Part shown: in pieces, positions 29,526 through 39,300 of the stretch
Position numbering within the stretch: position 1 is the first letter of the stretch
Layout of the letters: every line of letters begins with the position of its first letter
Source: Roseisolibacter agri
GTDB lineage: Bacteria; Gemmatimonadota; Gemmatimonadetes; Gemmatimonadales; Gemmatimonadaceae
NCBI RefSeq assembly: GCF_030159095.1
Contig: NZ_BRXS01000001.1
Span: forward strand, 868,001-932,000
Reading direction: 5' to 3'
DNA length: 64,000 bases
Made by a program: the position numbers and the translations under genes
Notes under the pieces: generated by a model
Seen by the model: only the letters and a program-made list of their open reading frames with translations
Told to the model about the DNA's origin: nothing
Databases searched by the model: none

Positions 29526-30350
29526 CTAGAGCCGGCCCAGCGTCACCGAGCCGTTCACCGTCTTCAGCGACACGCGCTGCCCGCCCGCGCCCAGCGTCCC
29601 GCGCAGCGACCGGCGGTTGCCCTCCTGCAGCGCGATCGGGAAGTCGCTCTTCGCGCGGCCGTTCACCGTCTGCAGCGAGACGTCGGCGTCGACGCTCGCC
29701 GGCAGCAGCGCGGTCACCGAGCCGTTCACCGTCGCCAGCTCCACCGACGCGCCCGGCGGCAGCCCGTCCACGCGCGCGCGCACGCTGCCGTTCGTCGTGC
29801 GCCCCGAGACGCGGCCGGCCGACGTGCCGATCGTCACGCTGCCGTTGGTCGTGCGCGCGATGACCTCCGACGTCGCGTCGGCGACGATGACGCCTCCATT
29901 GGTGGTGCGCGCATCCACGCGCACGCCGGCCGGCACCGCGACCAGGTAGTCGATGCTGACGCTCGAGTGCCGCCGGAACAGCCGCTGGAACCAGCCGCCG
30001 CCGCTGCGATGCATCGTGTTCTGGTAGCGCTCCGCGGTGCACGCGCCGCTCCCCCAGATCGCGCACGCCGTCACGCCCTCCTCGTCCGGCGTCGCCACCA
30101 GCCGCACCTCCTGCGGCCGGCGACCGCGGAAGCGCCGCGACGCGGTGATCACGACCTCGCGGCCCGGCGCGCGCGCCACGCGCACCGAGCCGTTGAGATC
30201 GCGGATGCGCACCCAGCCGCCCTGCGGCACGGTGCCCGACCAGCGGAACGCCTGCTCGGTGCGGGGCTCCCCATCCTCGGAGTGACGGCAGCCGGCGAGC
30301 GGGACGAAGGCCAGCACGGCGAGGGCGAGCGCGGAGCGCGAGCGGATCAT
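29526..30350 (-). CDS. DUF4097-type lipoprotein (third of three)
   Basis: A 274-residue lipoprotein (lipobox LAGC at 18-21) with a repetitive beta-helix of DUF4097 type. The tell-tale repeat is TTNGSV or TVNGSV: RTTNGGVIVAD, RTTNGSVTIG, RTTNGSVRARV, ATVNGSVTALL, QTVNGRAKSD, KTVNGSVTLG. The first part (RIRDLNGSVRVARAPG) is the opening strand. Proteins like this, of the LiaG or adhesin-like kind, are surface or periplasmic and often controlled by envelope-stress systems. It is one of three consecutive paralogues downstream of a sigma/anti-sigma pair. Confidence 0.88.
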   Translation of the reverse strand: MIRSRSALALAVLAFVPLAGCRHSEDGEPRTEQAFRWSGTVPQGGWVRIRDLNGSVRVARAPGREVVITASRRFRGRRPQEVRLVATPDEEGVTACAIWGSGACTAERYQNTMHRSGGGWFQRLFRRHSSVSIDYLVAVPAGVRVDARTTNGGVIVADATSEVIARTTNGSVTIGTSAGRVSGRTTNGSVRARVDGLPPGASVELATVNGSVTALLPASVDADVSLQTVNGRAKSDFPIALQEGNRRSLRGTLGAGGQRVSLKTVNGSVTLGRL

Positions 30351-30448
30351 GGCAGTGGACCGGTGAGGGGAAACGCGGTACGGCGTCCCTACGCTGCGCC
30401 CCGGTTCGGCGTTTCGGAACCGCAGGCGGACTGCGGATCCCTCTCGGC

Positions 30449-31339
30449 TCAGCGGTCGCTCGCGCGTCGGAGCTCCACGCTGCCGTTGACCGTGCGCATC
30501 GACACGCGGCGCGACCCGTCGCCGACCCGCGCGCGCAGCCGCTTGGGATCGATGCGGCCCGAGATCGTCACCGGGAACTCGGTGCTCACGCGCCCGTTCA
30601 CCGTCGACATCTCGACCTCGGCGCCGAGCGAGGCGGGCATCTCGACCGTCACGGAGCCGTTCGTGGTGCGGAAGTCCAGGTCGCGCGCGTCGCCGACGCT
30701 GCGCATGCTGGCGAAGATGCTGCCGTTCGTCGTCCGCGCGTCCACCGGCCCGCCGAGCGTCTCCGCGCGCACGCCGCCGTTGGTGGTGCGGGCGACGACT
30801 TCCGCCGTCGCGCCGCGCACCTCGAGGCTGCCGTTCACGGTGCGCACGTCCACGCGCACGCCGCTCGGCACGCGCACCACGAAGTCCACCGCCACCCAGC
30901 CGTCGTCGCGGTCGCCCCAGCGGCTGTCGCGCTCGCGCGAGTAGCCGTCCTCGTCGCAGCTGCCGCTCTCGCTCCAGATCGCGCACACGACCATGCTCTG
31001 GCCGTCGCCCGCCTTCTCGGCCGTGAAGCGCACGCGCTTCGGGTCGGCGTCGCGGCCCCAGCGGCGCTCGGCCACCACCTCGACGCGGTCGCCGCCGCGC
31101 TCGACGCGGATCGGGCCGTTGAGGTTGCGGACGTAGATCCAGCGGCCGGCAGGGATGCTGCCCGTCCACGTGAAGGCGTTGGGCTCACTCCGCTCGTCGC
31201 GCTGGGCGGCGGCGGTGCGGGGCAGCGCGACGAGTCCTGCGAGCGGGAGGAGCAGCGCGGCGCCGGCGAGCAGGCGGACGACGGGCGAGACGACGTGCGA
31301 GACGACGGGCGAGAGGCGGGAGGCGGTCACGAGAGGCAT
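30449..31339 (-). CDS. DUF4097-type exported protein (second of three)
   Basis: A 296-residue exported protein with a hydrophobic signal segment (LLAGAALLLPLAGLVAL, then AAAQ). The body is closely related to the gene downstream: IYVRNLNGPIRVERGG, RTVNGSLEVRG, RTTNGGVRAE, RTTNGSIFASM, RTTNGSVTVEMP, STVNGRVSTEFP, RTVNGSVELRR. About seven T(T/V)NG strands form a predicted beta helix. Unlike the neighbour it has no lipobox, so it may be periplasmic. The two are separated by 98 bp. Confidence 0.87.
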   Translation of the reverse strand: MPLVTASRLSPVVSHVVSPVVRLLAGAALLLPLAGLVALPRTAAAQRDERSEPNAFTWTGSIPAGRWIYVRNLNGPIRVERGGDRVEVVAERRWGRDADPKRVRFTAEKAGDGQSMVVCAIWSESGSCDEDGYSRERDSRWGDRDDGWVAVDFVVRVPSGVRVDVRTVNGSLEVRGATAEVVARTTNGGVRAETLGGPVDARTTNGSIFASMRSVGDARDLDFRTTNGSVTVEMPASLGAEVEMSTVNGRVSTEFPVTISGRIDPKRLRARVGDGSRRVSMRTVNGSVELRRASDR

Positions 31340-31364
31340 CTCCGGAGGATCGCGAGAGGTCGGG

Positions 31365-32489
31365 TCAGCGCCGCGAGCCGGCGCGGGCGATGTCGATGCT
31401 GCCGCTGAAGGTCTCGGCCACGATCGTGGCGCCGCCGTTGCCGAGGGTGAACTCCATGCGCCGGTCACGGCCGCGCGTCGGGCGCCCCTGGTCGTCGCGG
31501 GTCGTGCCGCCCATCGTCAGCGGGAACTCCGTGTCGATCGAGCCGCTGAAGGTGCGCAGCGAGAGCCGCGCGCCGACGTCCGACGGGAGCGCGAGGTGGA
31601 TCTCGCCGGAGTGCGACGAGAGCTCGTAGCGGCCGTCGCGCGCGATCGAGCCATCGTACGTGAGCTCCCCGCTCACGGATTCCATGCGGAGGCGCGAGGT
31701 GCGCGCGCGGCGGACCTCGACCTCGCCGCTGACGGACTGCGCGTCGATGTCGCCGACGATCTGGTCGAGCATGACCTCGCCGCTGACCGAGTTGGCGCGC
31801 ACGTCGCCCTCGAGGTTGGTGCCGCGCACCGACCCGCTGACGCTGCTGAGGGCGATGCGCCGCGCGGCGTCCGAGGCCTCGACCTCGCCGCTGACGGTGC
31901 CGGCCTCCAGCTCCCCGCGCACGCCGGTCACGCGGACGTTGCCGGACACCGTCTGCGCGGAGACGCGCGTGCCGATGGGGACCACGACCTCCATCCGCTG
32001 GTCGCCACTGCGGCCGCGGTAGTTGCCCGACGGCACCCAGACGCGCACACGCCCGTCCTGGTGCTCGAAGCGCAGCGGGAGGCGCTCGCTGTAGGCGCGC
32101 ACCTGCACGTCGTTGCGGCCCCACGCCGTCACCGTGACGTTGCCGTTGATGAGCCCCAGGTCGACCACCGCGTCGCGTCCCACGCCCACCGTGGTGTCGA
32201 TGCGCGTCGGGGTCTGCGTGTAGGTGCCGCGCTCGTCGTCGCGGTCGCGGCGGTCGCGCTCGCGCTCCTTGGCGCGCTCCTTCTCACGCTCCGCGCGCTC
32301 CTTCTCTCGCTCCTTCGCGCGCTCGGCGCGCTCCCGCTCGCGCTCGCGATCCCGCTCGGCGCGCTCGCGCTCACGCTCGCGCTCACGCTCGCTGGAGGTC
32401 TGCTGGGCGGCCGCAGTGGCCGGCGGCGCCACGCTGCCGACGACGGCGGCCAGCAGCGCGAGATGGAAGAGACGGACGGGGGAGCGCAT
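31365..32489 (-). CDS. DUF4097-type exported protein with Glu/Arg-rich helix (first of three)
   Basis: A 374-residue exported protein: signal peptide (residues about 5-28, AAAQ), then about 55 residues almost entirely of Glu, Arg, Lys and Asp (ERERERERAERDRER type), then a DUF4097 beta helix. The repeat here is SVSGEV rather than TTNGSV (QTVSGNVRVTG, GTVSGEVEAS, SSVSGSVRGT, NSVSGEVMLD, QSVSGEVEVR, ESVSGELTYD, ETFSGSIDIA). The charged stretch should form a long single alpha helix or coiled coil, a likely spacer across the periplasm. It starts 103 bp downstream of the anti-sigma stop. Confidence 0.88.
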   Translation of the reverse strand: MRSPVRLFHLALLAAVVGSVAPPATAAAQQTSSERERERERERAERDRERERERAERAKEREKERAEREKERAKERERDRRDRDDERGTYTQTPTRIDTTVGVGRDAVVDLGLINGNVTVTAWGRNDVQVRAYSERLPLRFEHQDGRVRVWVPSGNYRGRSGDQRMEVVVPIGTRVSAQTVSGNVRVTGVRGELEAGTVSGEVEASDAARRIALSSVSGSVRGTNLEGDVRANSVSGEVMLDQIVGDIDAQSVSGEVEVRRARTSRLRMESVSGELTYDGSIARDGRYELSSHSGEIHLALPSDVGARLSLRTFSGSIDTEFPLTMGGTTRDDQGRPTRGRDRRMEFTLGNGGATIVAETFSGSIDIARAGSRR

Positions 32490-32592
32490 GGCAGGGCGCG
32501 TGACAGGGCGTGCGGAAGCGTCGGAAGAAGGGCGGCGCGGCGCGCGCGCCCGCAGATGTGCGAGGGAGAGCGGGTCCATCTCAGGGTCCTTC

Positions 32593-33480
32593 TCAGGTGC
32601 GCGGCATGAGGGCCACCGTCCGCAGCAGCTCGACCTTGCGGTCCAGCGCCTTGGTCAGCGCGCGGCCGGCGAGCGGGCTGCCGGGATCGCTCGCCAGCGC
32701 CTCGCGGCTCTGGCGGATGGCCTCGTCGATGATGCGGAGGTTGCGCTCGAGCACCGCGACGGTGCCCGAGTCCAGGTCGGCGCGCCGCTCGCGCACGGCC
32801 GTGCGGAGCGTCGCGATCGCGCGGTCGTAGTCCCGCACGCCGGGCACCGAGGCCTCGGCCGACGGGGTGGCACGCCGCGCGGCCAGCCGCGCGGTGCCGC
32901 CGGCCGCCGGGGCCGGCGCGGGCGTGGCGCTGTCCGGCCGCGGCTCCGGAGCCGCGGGCAGCGTCGCCACGGAGGTCCCGGCCGGAGCGACCGGCGCGGG
33001 CGTCGGCGCCGCGGTGTCGCGGGCCGTCGTGTCGGGCGTGGCCGCCGCCACCGCGCGCAGGGCGTCGGGGCCGCGCGTCGCCAGGTAGGTCACGCCGGAG
33101 GTCACGGTCACGAGCGCCGCCGCGGCCGCCGCCATCCATCGCCGCGTGACGGCGACCGTCGCACGGGCGGCCGGCTCCGCGCGACGGGTCGTCGACCGCA
33201 CCTGGAGCGGCACCACCGGCGCCTCGATGCGCTCGGCGATGCCGGCCCACAGGTCGCGCTCGGGGCGCAGCACGGGGAGCGCGGCCGCGCCGGCCGTGAT
33301 GGCGCGCAGGTCGGCCACGAGGGCGCGGCAGCGTCCGCACTCGGCGAGGTGGGCCTCGACGGCCGCGCGATCGGCGGCCGGGAGGTCGCCCTCGAGGTAG
33401 TCCATCAGCCGCTCGTCCACCACCGCGCAGGCGGGGGGCAGGGCGTCGGCGGGTCGGGTCGGGGTACGGATGTCGGTCAT
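32593..33480 (-). CDS. Zinc-finger anti-sigma factor
   Basis: A 295-residue membrane anti-sigma factor. The N-terminal zinc-binding motif is VEAHLAECGRCRALV (His 44, Cys 48, Cys 51), a HxxxCxxC anti-sigma domain. One membrane helix follows at about 115-136 (WMAAAAAALVTVTSGVTYL). The periplasmic part starts with a long Ala/Pro/Thr linker and ends in a predicted helical region (RDYDRAIATLRTAVRERRAD). Its ATG overlaps the stop of the sigma-factor gene by 4 bp (ATGA), the usual coupling for such pairs. Confidence 0.92.
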   Translation of the reverse strand: MTDIRTPTRPADALPPACAVVDERLMDYLEGDLPAADRAAVEAHLAECGRCRALVADLRAITAGAAALPVLRPERDLWAGIAERIEAPVVPLQVRSTTRRAEPAARATVAVTRRWMAAAAAALVTVTSGVTYLATRGPDALRAVAAATPDTTARDTAAPTPAPVAPAGTSVATLPAAPEPRPDSATPAPAPAAGGTARLAARRATPSAEASVPGVRDYDRAIATLRTAVRERRADLDSGTVAVLERNLRIIDEAIRQSREALASDPGSPLAGRALTKALDRKVELLRTVALMPRT

Positions 33481-34043
33481 CGCTGCAGGGCCTCGCGCAG
33501 GAGGAGACGCGCCCGGTGGAGCTGCGCCTTGCTGCCGCCGCTGGTGATCCCGAGCTGCTCGGCGATCTCCTCGTGCCGGTACCCCTCCACGTCGTGGAGG
33601 AGGAAGACTCGGCGCGCGCCGGGCGGCAGGCCGGCGATCGCCTTCTCGAGGTCCATCCGGTCCCCCGGCGCGAGCGGCCGGGCGGGGAGGGTCTCGACGG
33701 CTTCCGCGTCGTCGATGGTCCGGCGGTCCCGCCGGCCGTCGCTGTCGCGGCGATTGAGCACGAGGTTCACGGTCATGCGGTGGATCCAGGTCCCGAACGA
33801 GCTCTCGCCGCGGAACAGCGACAGCTTCTCCCACGCCCGGACGAACACGTCCTGCGTGAGCTCCTCGGCCAGCGCACGGTCGGCGACCATGCGCACGCAC
33901 AGGGCGTAGACACGGTCGACGTGCGCCCGGTAGAGCCGCTCGAACGCGCGCCGGTCGCCCGCCGCGGCCAGCGCGGCATCGGAAGGCTCGACCGGCTCGG
34001 GGTCGACGCGCGTGGGAGTGAAGTCCTGGATGGCCACCGTCAT
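33477..34043 (-). CDS. ECF-type RNA polymerase sigma factor
   Basis: A 188-residue ECF sigma factor. Region 2 is at about 33-100 (RAFERLYRAHVDRVYALCVR, then ELTQDVFVRAWEKL and FGTWIHRMTVNLVLNRRD); region 4 is at about 133-186 (AIAGLPPGARRVFLLHDVEG, HEEIAEQLGI, GGSKAQLHRARLLLREAL). It is released when the membrane anti-sigma factor encoded by the next gene senses stress, and probably drives its own operon and the DUF4097 genes. The start is only 28 bp from the helicase stop, so its promoter would lie within the helicase gene, or it is read through from there. Confidence 0.93.
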   Translation of the reverse strand: MTVAIQDFTPTRVDPEPVEPSDAALAAAGDRRAFERLYRAHVDRVYALCVRMVADRALAEELTQDVFVRAWEKLSLFRGESSFGTWIHRMTVNLVLNRRDSDGRRDRRTIDDAEAVETLPARPLAPGDRMDLEKAIAGLPPGARRVFLLHDVEGYRHEEIAEQLGITSGGSKAQLHRARLLLREALQR

Positions 34044-34071
34044 GAATCGTGTCGTCGTCGGGCTCGCGAGG

Positions 34072-36363
34072 TCAGACCGGGCGAGGCGACGAAAGGTTTG
34101 AACGGGCCCCGGGGCGCTCCGGCGGGACGAGGAGCACGAGGGCATGCACCACCAGCGCGGACGGCGCGGCGACGCGAGGCCCTGGGCCGTACGGGCCGGA
34201 ACCGGGGGACGATTCGCCCGGGGCGACGATGGCGAGGGCGGCGTCGAGCCACGCCTCGCCCTCCAGCCCGGGCGCGAGGGCAGCGAGCGCCCGCTCGGTG
34301 CCGGCCGACACGGGACCGGCGAGCGCGGCGCGCAGGCGCGCGACACGCGCGGCGAGCACGGGACGGCGATGCGCGGGAACGCGTGCGAGCGCGGCGTCGG
34401 CAACCCCGAGCGCCGCGGCCGCCTCCCGCGCCACGACACCACCACCGAGCGCGCGACGCGCCGCGGTACGACGCGCCCATCGACGAACGGCCCGCAGCGC
34501 CGTGAGCACGTCGGCGCGCTCCGGTGGATGATCGACGGTCGCGTGATCGACCCGACGCACGGCCCACGCGAGCACTGGACCGCCCGGCCGTGCCGCGCCC
34601 TCGCCACGTGCCGCGAGGAGCACGGACGCGCCGTCGACGGTGCAGGCCGCGAGAAAGCCCGCGCGCGGCGAGGACACGGCGGTGACGAGAGTGCGCGCCG
34701 CGCGCGTCGACTCCCCGGACACGGACGCGTCGAGCCAGCGCTCGAGCCGCGAGGCAATGGCGACGTGGCGCGCGGGCGCGTCGTCCGCACCGGCGATGCG
34801 CGCACCGACGACGCGCGCCGCCGCGCGCGCCTTGGCGTGCAGCCGCGCCGCGAGCCGGAGCGCGCGCGCGACCTCGCGCGGCGGCGCGAGGCCGTGGACG
34901 GCGATCCGAGCGTGCGGACCGCCGAGCCGCGCCGCGCGGCCGACGCGCTGCGCGAGACGCGCGGGCGTCCACGGCACGTCGAGATGCACGACCGTCGCCG
35001 CATCACGCAGGTCGAGCCCCTCGGACAGGCAGTCCGTGGCGAGCAGCAGGTCGATGCGCTCGCGCGCGGGCGGAGGCGGCAGACCAGCGGCGATGGGCGC
35101 GAAGCGGGCGAGCAGCTCGCGGCGCGACACGGGCCCGGACGCGATGCGACCGCCCGACGCCGTGAGCAGCGCGACGCGTCCGTCGCGCTCCATGCGCGCG
35201 TACAGCGCGCGTGCCGAGTCGGCGAAGTGCGTGAAGGCGACGACGGGTGCGTCGGGACGACACGCGCGCAGCGCGCGCAGCCACGCCGCACGCTCGTCGG
35301 CGCGCGCGGCGACGTCGGGGGCGTCGAGCCGGTGCAGCAGCGCGCGGAGCGCGTGCGCGTGTGCAGAGAGCGTGTCGCGCAACGCCGCCACGTCGTCGGT
35401 CGTCGGGGCGTCGAGCGCGAGGCCCAGCTGCACCGCGTCTTCCGCGCCGACCCACGCGCGCAGCTCACGCGTGGCGAGGTGGCGGCCGCCGCGCAGCGCC
35501 GCGTCGAGCGCGGCGGCGGCGGTGAGGCGCCGTCGCACACCGTGGCGCAGCGCGTCCTCACCCGACGCGAGGAGCCGCAGTAGGGTGATGGCGCCGAGCG
35601 AGGCCGCGAGGCCGCCGTCGCGCGGTGGGAGCGGAGGAGGGAGGGCGAGGATCGCCTCGCACAGCGCAGCGTCGAACGCGCGTGAAGCGAAGCGGTGCCA
35701 GCGCGTGGGTGCGACGTGTGGCAGGTGCGTGCCCGCGGGTCGTCCACGGCGGCGCACGATCAGGCGCGCGAGCGACGCCGCGTCGAGCGTGGTGGCGCGG
35801 GCGCCGAGGAAGAGCGAGAGGAGGGCGGCGAGATCGCGGGCGGAGTTGTGGATCGGGGTGGCGGAGAGCAGCAGCAGGCGTGCGTGACGCGCGAGCGTGG
35901 CGAGCCGCCGCCAGCGGCGCGTGGCGGGGTTGCGGAGGTGGTGCGCCTCGTCGACGATCACGAGGGCGGCACGGGCGAGCACGTCGGAGGACGCGGCAGC
36001 GAGCGCGGGGCGCGAGAGCGACTCGACGCTGACGAACGCGCAGCGGACGCCGGTGGCCGCACAGGCGTGCGTCCACGTGTCGCGCAGCGCGGCCGGTGCG
36101 ACGACGACGGTAGACGACTCGATGCGCGCGACCGCGAGCGCGACGTAGGTCTTGCCCAGGCCGACGTCGTCGGCGAGGAGGGCGCCGCCATGCTCGCGGA
36201 GGGCGTGCTGCAGCCGCGCGACCGCGATCCGCTGGTGCGGATGGAGCGTGATGCTACCGAGCGTGGCGCCGGGGAGCGCGCCGGGGACCGCGAGCGCGGC
36301 GCGGGCGATGCGCGCGCGCACGGCGGCGATGCCCGCATGGGCGACGCCGGTCAGCGACGGCAT
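34072..36363 (-). CDS. SNF2/DrmD-like superfamily 2 helicase
   Basis: A 763-residue superfamily-2 helicase of SNF2 type. Motif Q/I is HPHQRIAVARLQ then LLADDVGLGKTYVALA (P-loop 68-72), motif II is VDEAHHLRNP (138-141), motif III is LLSATPIHNS (167-170), and the C-terminal RecA lobe has VVAFTHFADSA, LLLATDCLSEGLDLRDA and QRVGRAARLGG. The rest, about 520-763, is an uncharacterised tail. Its ATG lies 12 bp inside the methyltransferase gene, so the two are coupled. The pairing recalls DrmD with DrmMI of class 1 DISARM, but no DrmA, DrmB or DrmC homologue is present. Confidence 0.85.
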   Translation of the reverse strand: MPSLTGVAHAGIAAVRARIARAALAVPGALPGATLGSITLHPHQRIAVARLQHALREHGGALLADDVGLGKTYVALAVARIESSTVVVAPAALRDTWTHACAATGVRCAFVSVESLSRPALAAASSDVLARAALVIVDEAHHLRNPATRRWRRLATLARHARLLLLSATPIHNSARDLAALLSLFLGARATTLDAASLARLIVRRRGRPAGTHLPHVAPTRWHRFASRAFDAALCEAILALPPPLPPRDGGLAASLGAITLLRLLASGEDALRHGVRRRLTAAAALDAALRGGRHLATRELRAWVGAEDAVQLGLALDAPTTDDVAALRDTLSAHAHALRALLHRLDAPDVAARADERAAWLRALRACRPDAPVVAFTHFADSARALYARMERDGRVALLTASGGRIASGPVSRRELLARFAPIAAGLPPPPARERIDLLLATDCLSEGLDLRDAATVVHLDVPWTPARLAQRVGRAARLGGPHARIAVHGLAPPREVARALRLAARLHAKARAAARVVGARIAGADDAPARHVAIASRLERWLDASVSGESTRAARTLVTAVSSPRAGFLAACTVDGASVLLAARGEGAARPGGPVLAWAVRRVDHATVDHPPERADVLTALRAVRRWARRTAARRALGGGVVAREAAAALGVADAALARVPAHRRPVLAARVARLRAALAGPVSAGTERALAALAPGLEGEAWLDAALAIVAPGESSPGSGPYGPGPRVAAPSALVVHALVLLVPPERPGARSNLSSPRPV

Positions 36364-39300
36364 GATGCGGCATGCGTGGCGTGTCGCTCGCGGACCATGC
36401 GCGCGGCGCGCATGGCGTCGTCGTCGTGCGGGAGGGCGTCGGCGTGGACGAGGCCCGCGTCCCAGGCCAGCAGCGGCGCGAGCGCGTGCGGTGGGATGCC
36501 GTAGGCCGCGCAGACCGCGAGCGTGCGCGCGCCGGGCGTGGCGGTCCATGCGTCGGCGAGCAGGTCGCGTGCGGCGCGCCAGTCGGCGGGCACCGGCAGC
36601 AGCGCGACCGTCCACGCGAGATGGCGGCGGAAGCCGCCGCGTGCGGGCTCCGCGAGGGCGCCGAGCCAGGCGACGAGGGGCGGGGCGGCGAGGAGGGTGG
36701 CGAACGCACGGGCGTCGCGCGGGTCGTCGAACGACGCGACGTAGCACGAGTTCAGCGGCACCGTCGGATCGCCGGCGGGCATGAGACGCGGTAACGGAGT
36801 ACGCGCGAGGTCGGCCCAGGCGACGCGCGGGCGCCGGGCGTCCGCGCCGTGCGTGCGGAAGAGCGTCCACCAGGCGCGCGAGCTGCGGGCGTCGCTGCGG
36901 GCCGCGAGGCGGGCGCGCCACGGCGCGAGCCAGCGGAGCGCGCGTGGCGGGAGCGTGGGCAATGGTGCGCCGTCGTCGCAATGCGTCCAGACGATGGAAT
37001 TGGTGAGCGGCGCGTCGCTGCCGCGCGCGAGGTCCTCGCCGCGCAGCGCGGGGCGCAGCAGCCCGCGCTCGACCGTGCCCGTGCGGCCGCGGGCGTGCAC
37101 CGTGGCGAGCGGGCCGTCGCCTGGCTCGACGTCGACGAGGAAGGCGTCGTTGCAGCCGCACTTCACGCCGAGGGTGGCGCGGGCGAGGGAGGTGGCGCCG
37201 AGCGGGGGGCCGGCGGCGCGGAGGCGATCGAAGGCCGCGCGCACGTCGCGCGGGAGCAGCAGCCACGGCGAGGCCGGATCGGCGTCGAGCGCGAGGGCGT
37301 GCGGCGCGAGCCGCGACTCCGCGATGCCGGCGCGGCGGTGCACGCGGATCGCGACGTGAGGGAGGTGCGTCTCGCGCGCGGGTGTGGCGTCGTCGTGAGA
37401 CGCGCGGCGCGTGGCGACGACGAGCGATGGATACGTGGCCGCGTCGAAGGCCGCGGGCGCCTCGGTCCAGTCTTCCAGCGCGTGCAGCTCCGCCTCGCGT
37501 GCGAGCAGGGTGCGCAGGCCGCCGCCCGCGAGCGCGCGCCAGAGCTTCGCGGGCACCAGCAGTGAGAGCGCGCCACCCGGCCGCAGCAGGGCGAGCGAGC
37601 GCTCGACGAAGGGCGCCGCGAGGTCCACCTGGCTGCCGAAGCCCATGCCCGCGCCCGCGAGCGCGGCGCCCGTGCGCCAGGCGGCGTCGCGCGCGCAGGC
37701 GTAGGTGGCGCGCAGCGCGTCGCGCTCCGCGGCGGGAATCGCGTGCGGACGTACCCATGGGGGATTGCCGACGACGAGGTCGAAGCCGGACGCCGCGGCC
37801 GCGTCGCCGAAGTGCCACCCGAAGCCGAAGGGGAGCGCGGCGCCGTCCGCGATCGCGCGGCGATGGCGGGTGGCGGCGCGGATGGCGCGGCGAAGCGCGA
37901 GGAGGCGCTCGCGGTCGCGCGTGGAGGGCGGGCGGCGATCGCCGAAGAGGTCGCGCGCGCGGGCGGCGGCGAGCAGCTCGCGGCGCTCGTGTCGCAGGGC
38001 GAGGAGGGCGCGGTCGAGCGTCGCGAGGGCCCGCGCGCGCTCCGCGTCGTCGAGGGCGCGGGCGGCGGCGCGCTTGCGGGCGCCCGTGCAGCGGGCGTAG
38101 CGGGCGCGCTGGGTCGCCAGTGCACCGCCTGCGCGCACTGGCGCACCCGAGCCCCACGGTGCGCCGCCCCATGTCGCGTCCGCGGGGAGCGCGAGGCCCG
38201 TCGGCAGCGCGAGCGCGTCGCCGACGCGGACGTTGTGGTCGAGGTTCGGAAGTGGAGGGACGCGGAGCGGATCGTCGACGTCCGCCTCGATCACGACCGA
38301 GAGCCAGAGGCGCAGCTCCGCGAGCCAGACCGCCGTCGTGTTGCGGTCGACGCCGAAGATCGTGTGCGTGAGCAGCGCGCGCCGCAGGTCGGCGAGCGGG
38401 CGCGCGTCGCCGGCCGTCGCGAGGAGATCGGCGAGGCGCTCCAGCGCGTGCACGAGGAAGGCGCCCGAGCCGCAGGCCGGGTCGAGCGCGCGCAGCGCGA
38501 GCACGCGGCGGCGCAGCGTGGCGGCACGTGGATCGCTGGCGACGTCGTGGCCCGCGAGCGACGCGTCGACCAGTGTGGGCGGCAGCGCATCGTGTCCGCG
38601 TGGCGGGGGCGCGAGGAGGGCCGTGCGGAGGCCCGCCGACGTCACGCGCTCCACCATCGCCTGCGGCGTGTAGAAGGCGCCCGTGGCGCGGCGGTCGCGC
38701 GCGTGCATCAGCGACTCGAAGGCGCGGCCGAGCATCTCCGGGTCGACGGCGGCTTCGGACCAGGCGGCGGCGTCCTCGCGGGCCGTGAAGCGGTGACTCG
38801 CGAGCAGGTCGTGGACGAGCGTGCCGAGTGCGGCGTCGTCGAGGTGGAGGCGCCGGTGGCGGCGCTCGAGGGCGGTGGGCGCGAAGAGGCCGCCGTTGAG
38901 GAAGGGGATGCGGCCGAAGGCGCGCGCGACCGGCGCGCGGCGACTGCGCGGCGTGTTGAGCGTGCCGAAGAAGAGCGGGCGCAGGACGCGCCGGTGGAAG
39001 TCGCCACCGTTCGCCATGCAGGCGTCGAAGCGGTGCGCGAGGAAGGCGGGATCGCCGTCGAGCCAGCCCTTCGCCTCGAGGAAGGCGAGGAAGAGGCAGC
39101 GCGTCGTGTGGAGGAGCGCGAGGTCGGCGCGCGCGTCGGCGTCGGGGACCGTGGCGGTGGCCGCGTCGGCGAGCGTCGCGACCGTGCGCGCGAGCGCGTG
39201 GTAGAAGCGCGTGCCCAGCCGGTCGCGTCCGAGGACGTCGAGCCAGCGCTGGTGGGCGAGGAGCGCGTCGACGTCGGTGGCGGAGGGTGCGGGCGCGTGC

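Noticed and set aside
32224-32400. Repeat array or CRISPR-like structure in the Glu/Arg-coding region
   Set aside because: The periodicity comes from GAGCGC-type codons of a charged helix inside a real gene, and there are no spacers.
33477-35747. Long extension of the sigma factor into the helicase gene
   Set aside because: The upstream part is Arg/Ser-rich out-of-frame sequence; the ATG at 34043 gives a normal ECF length.
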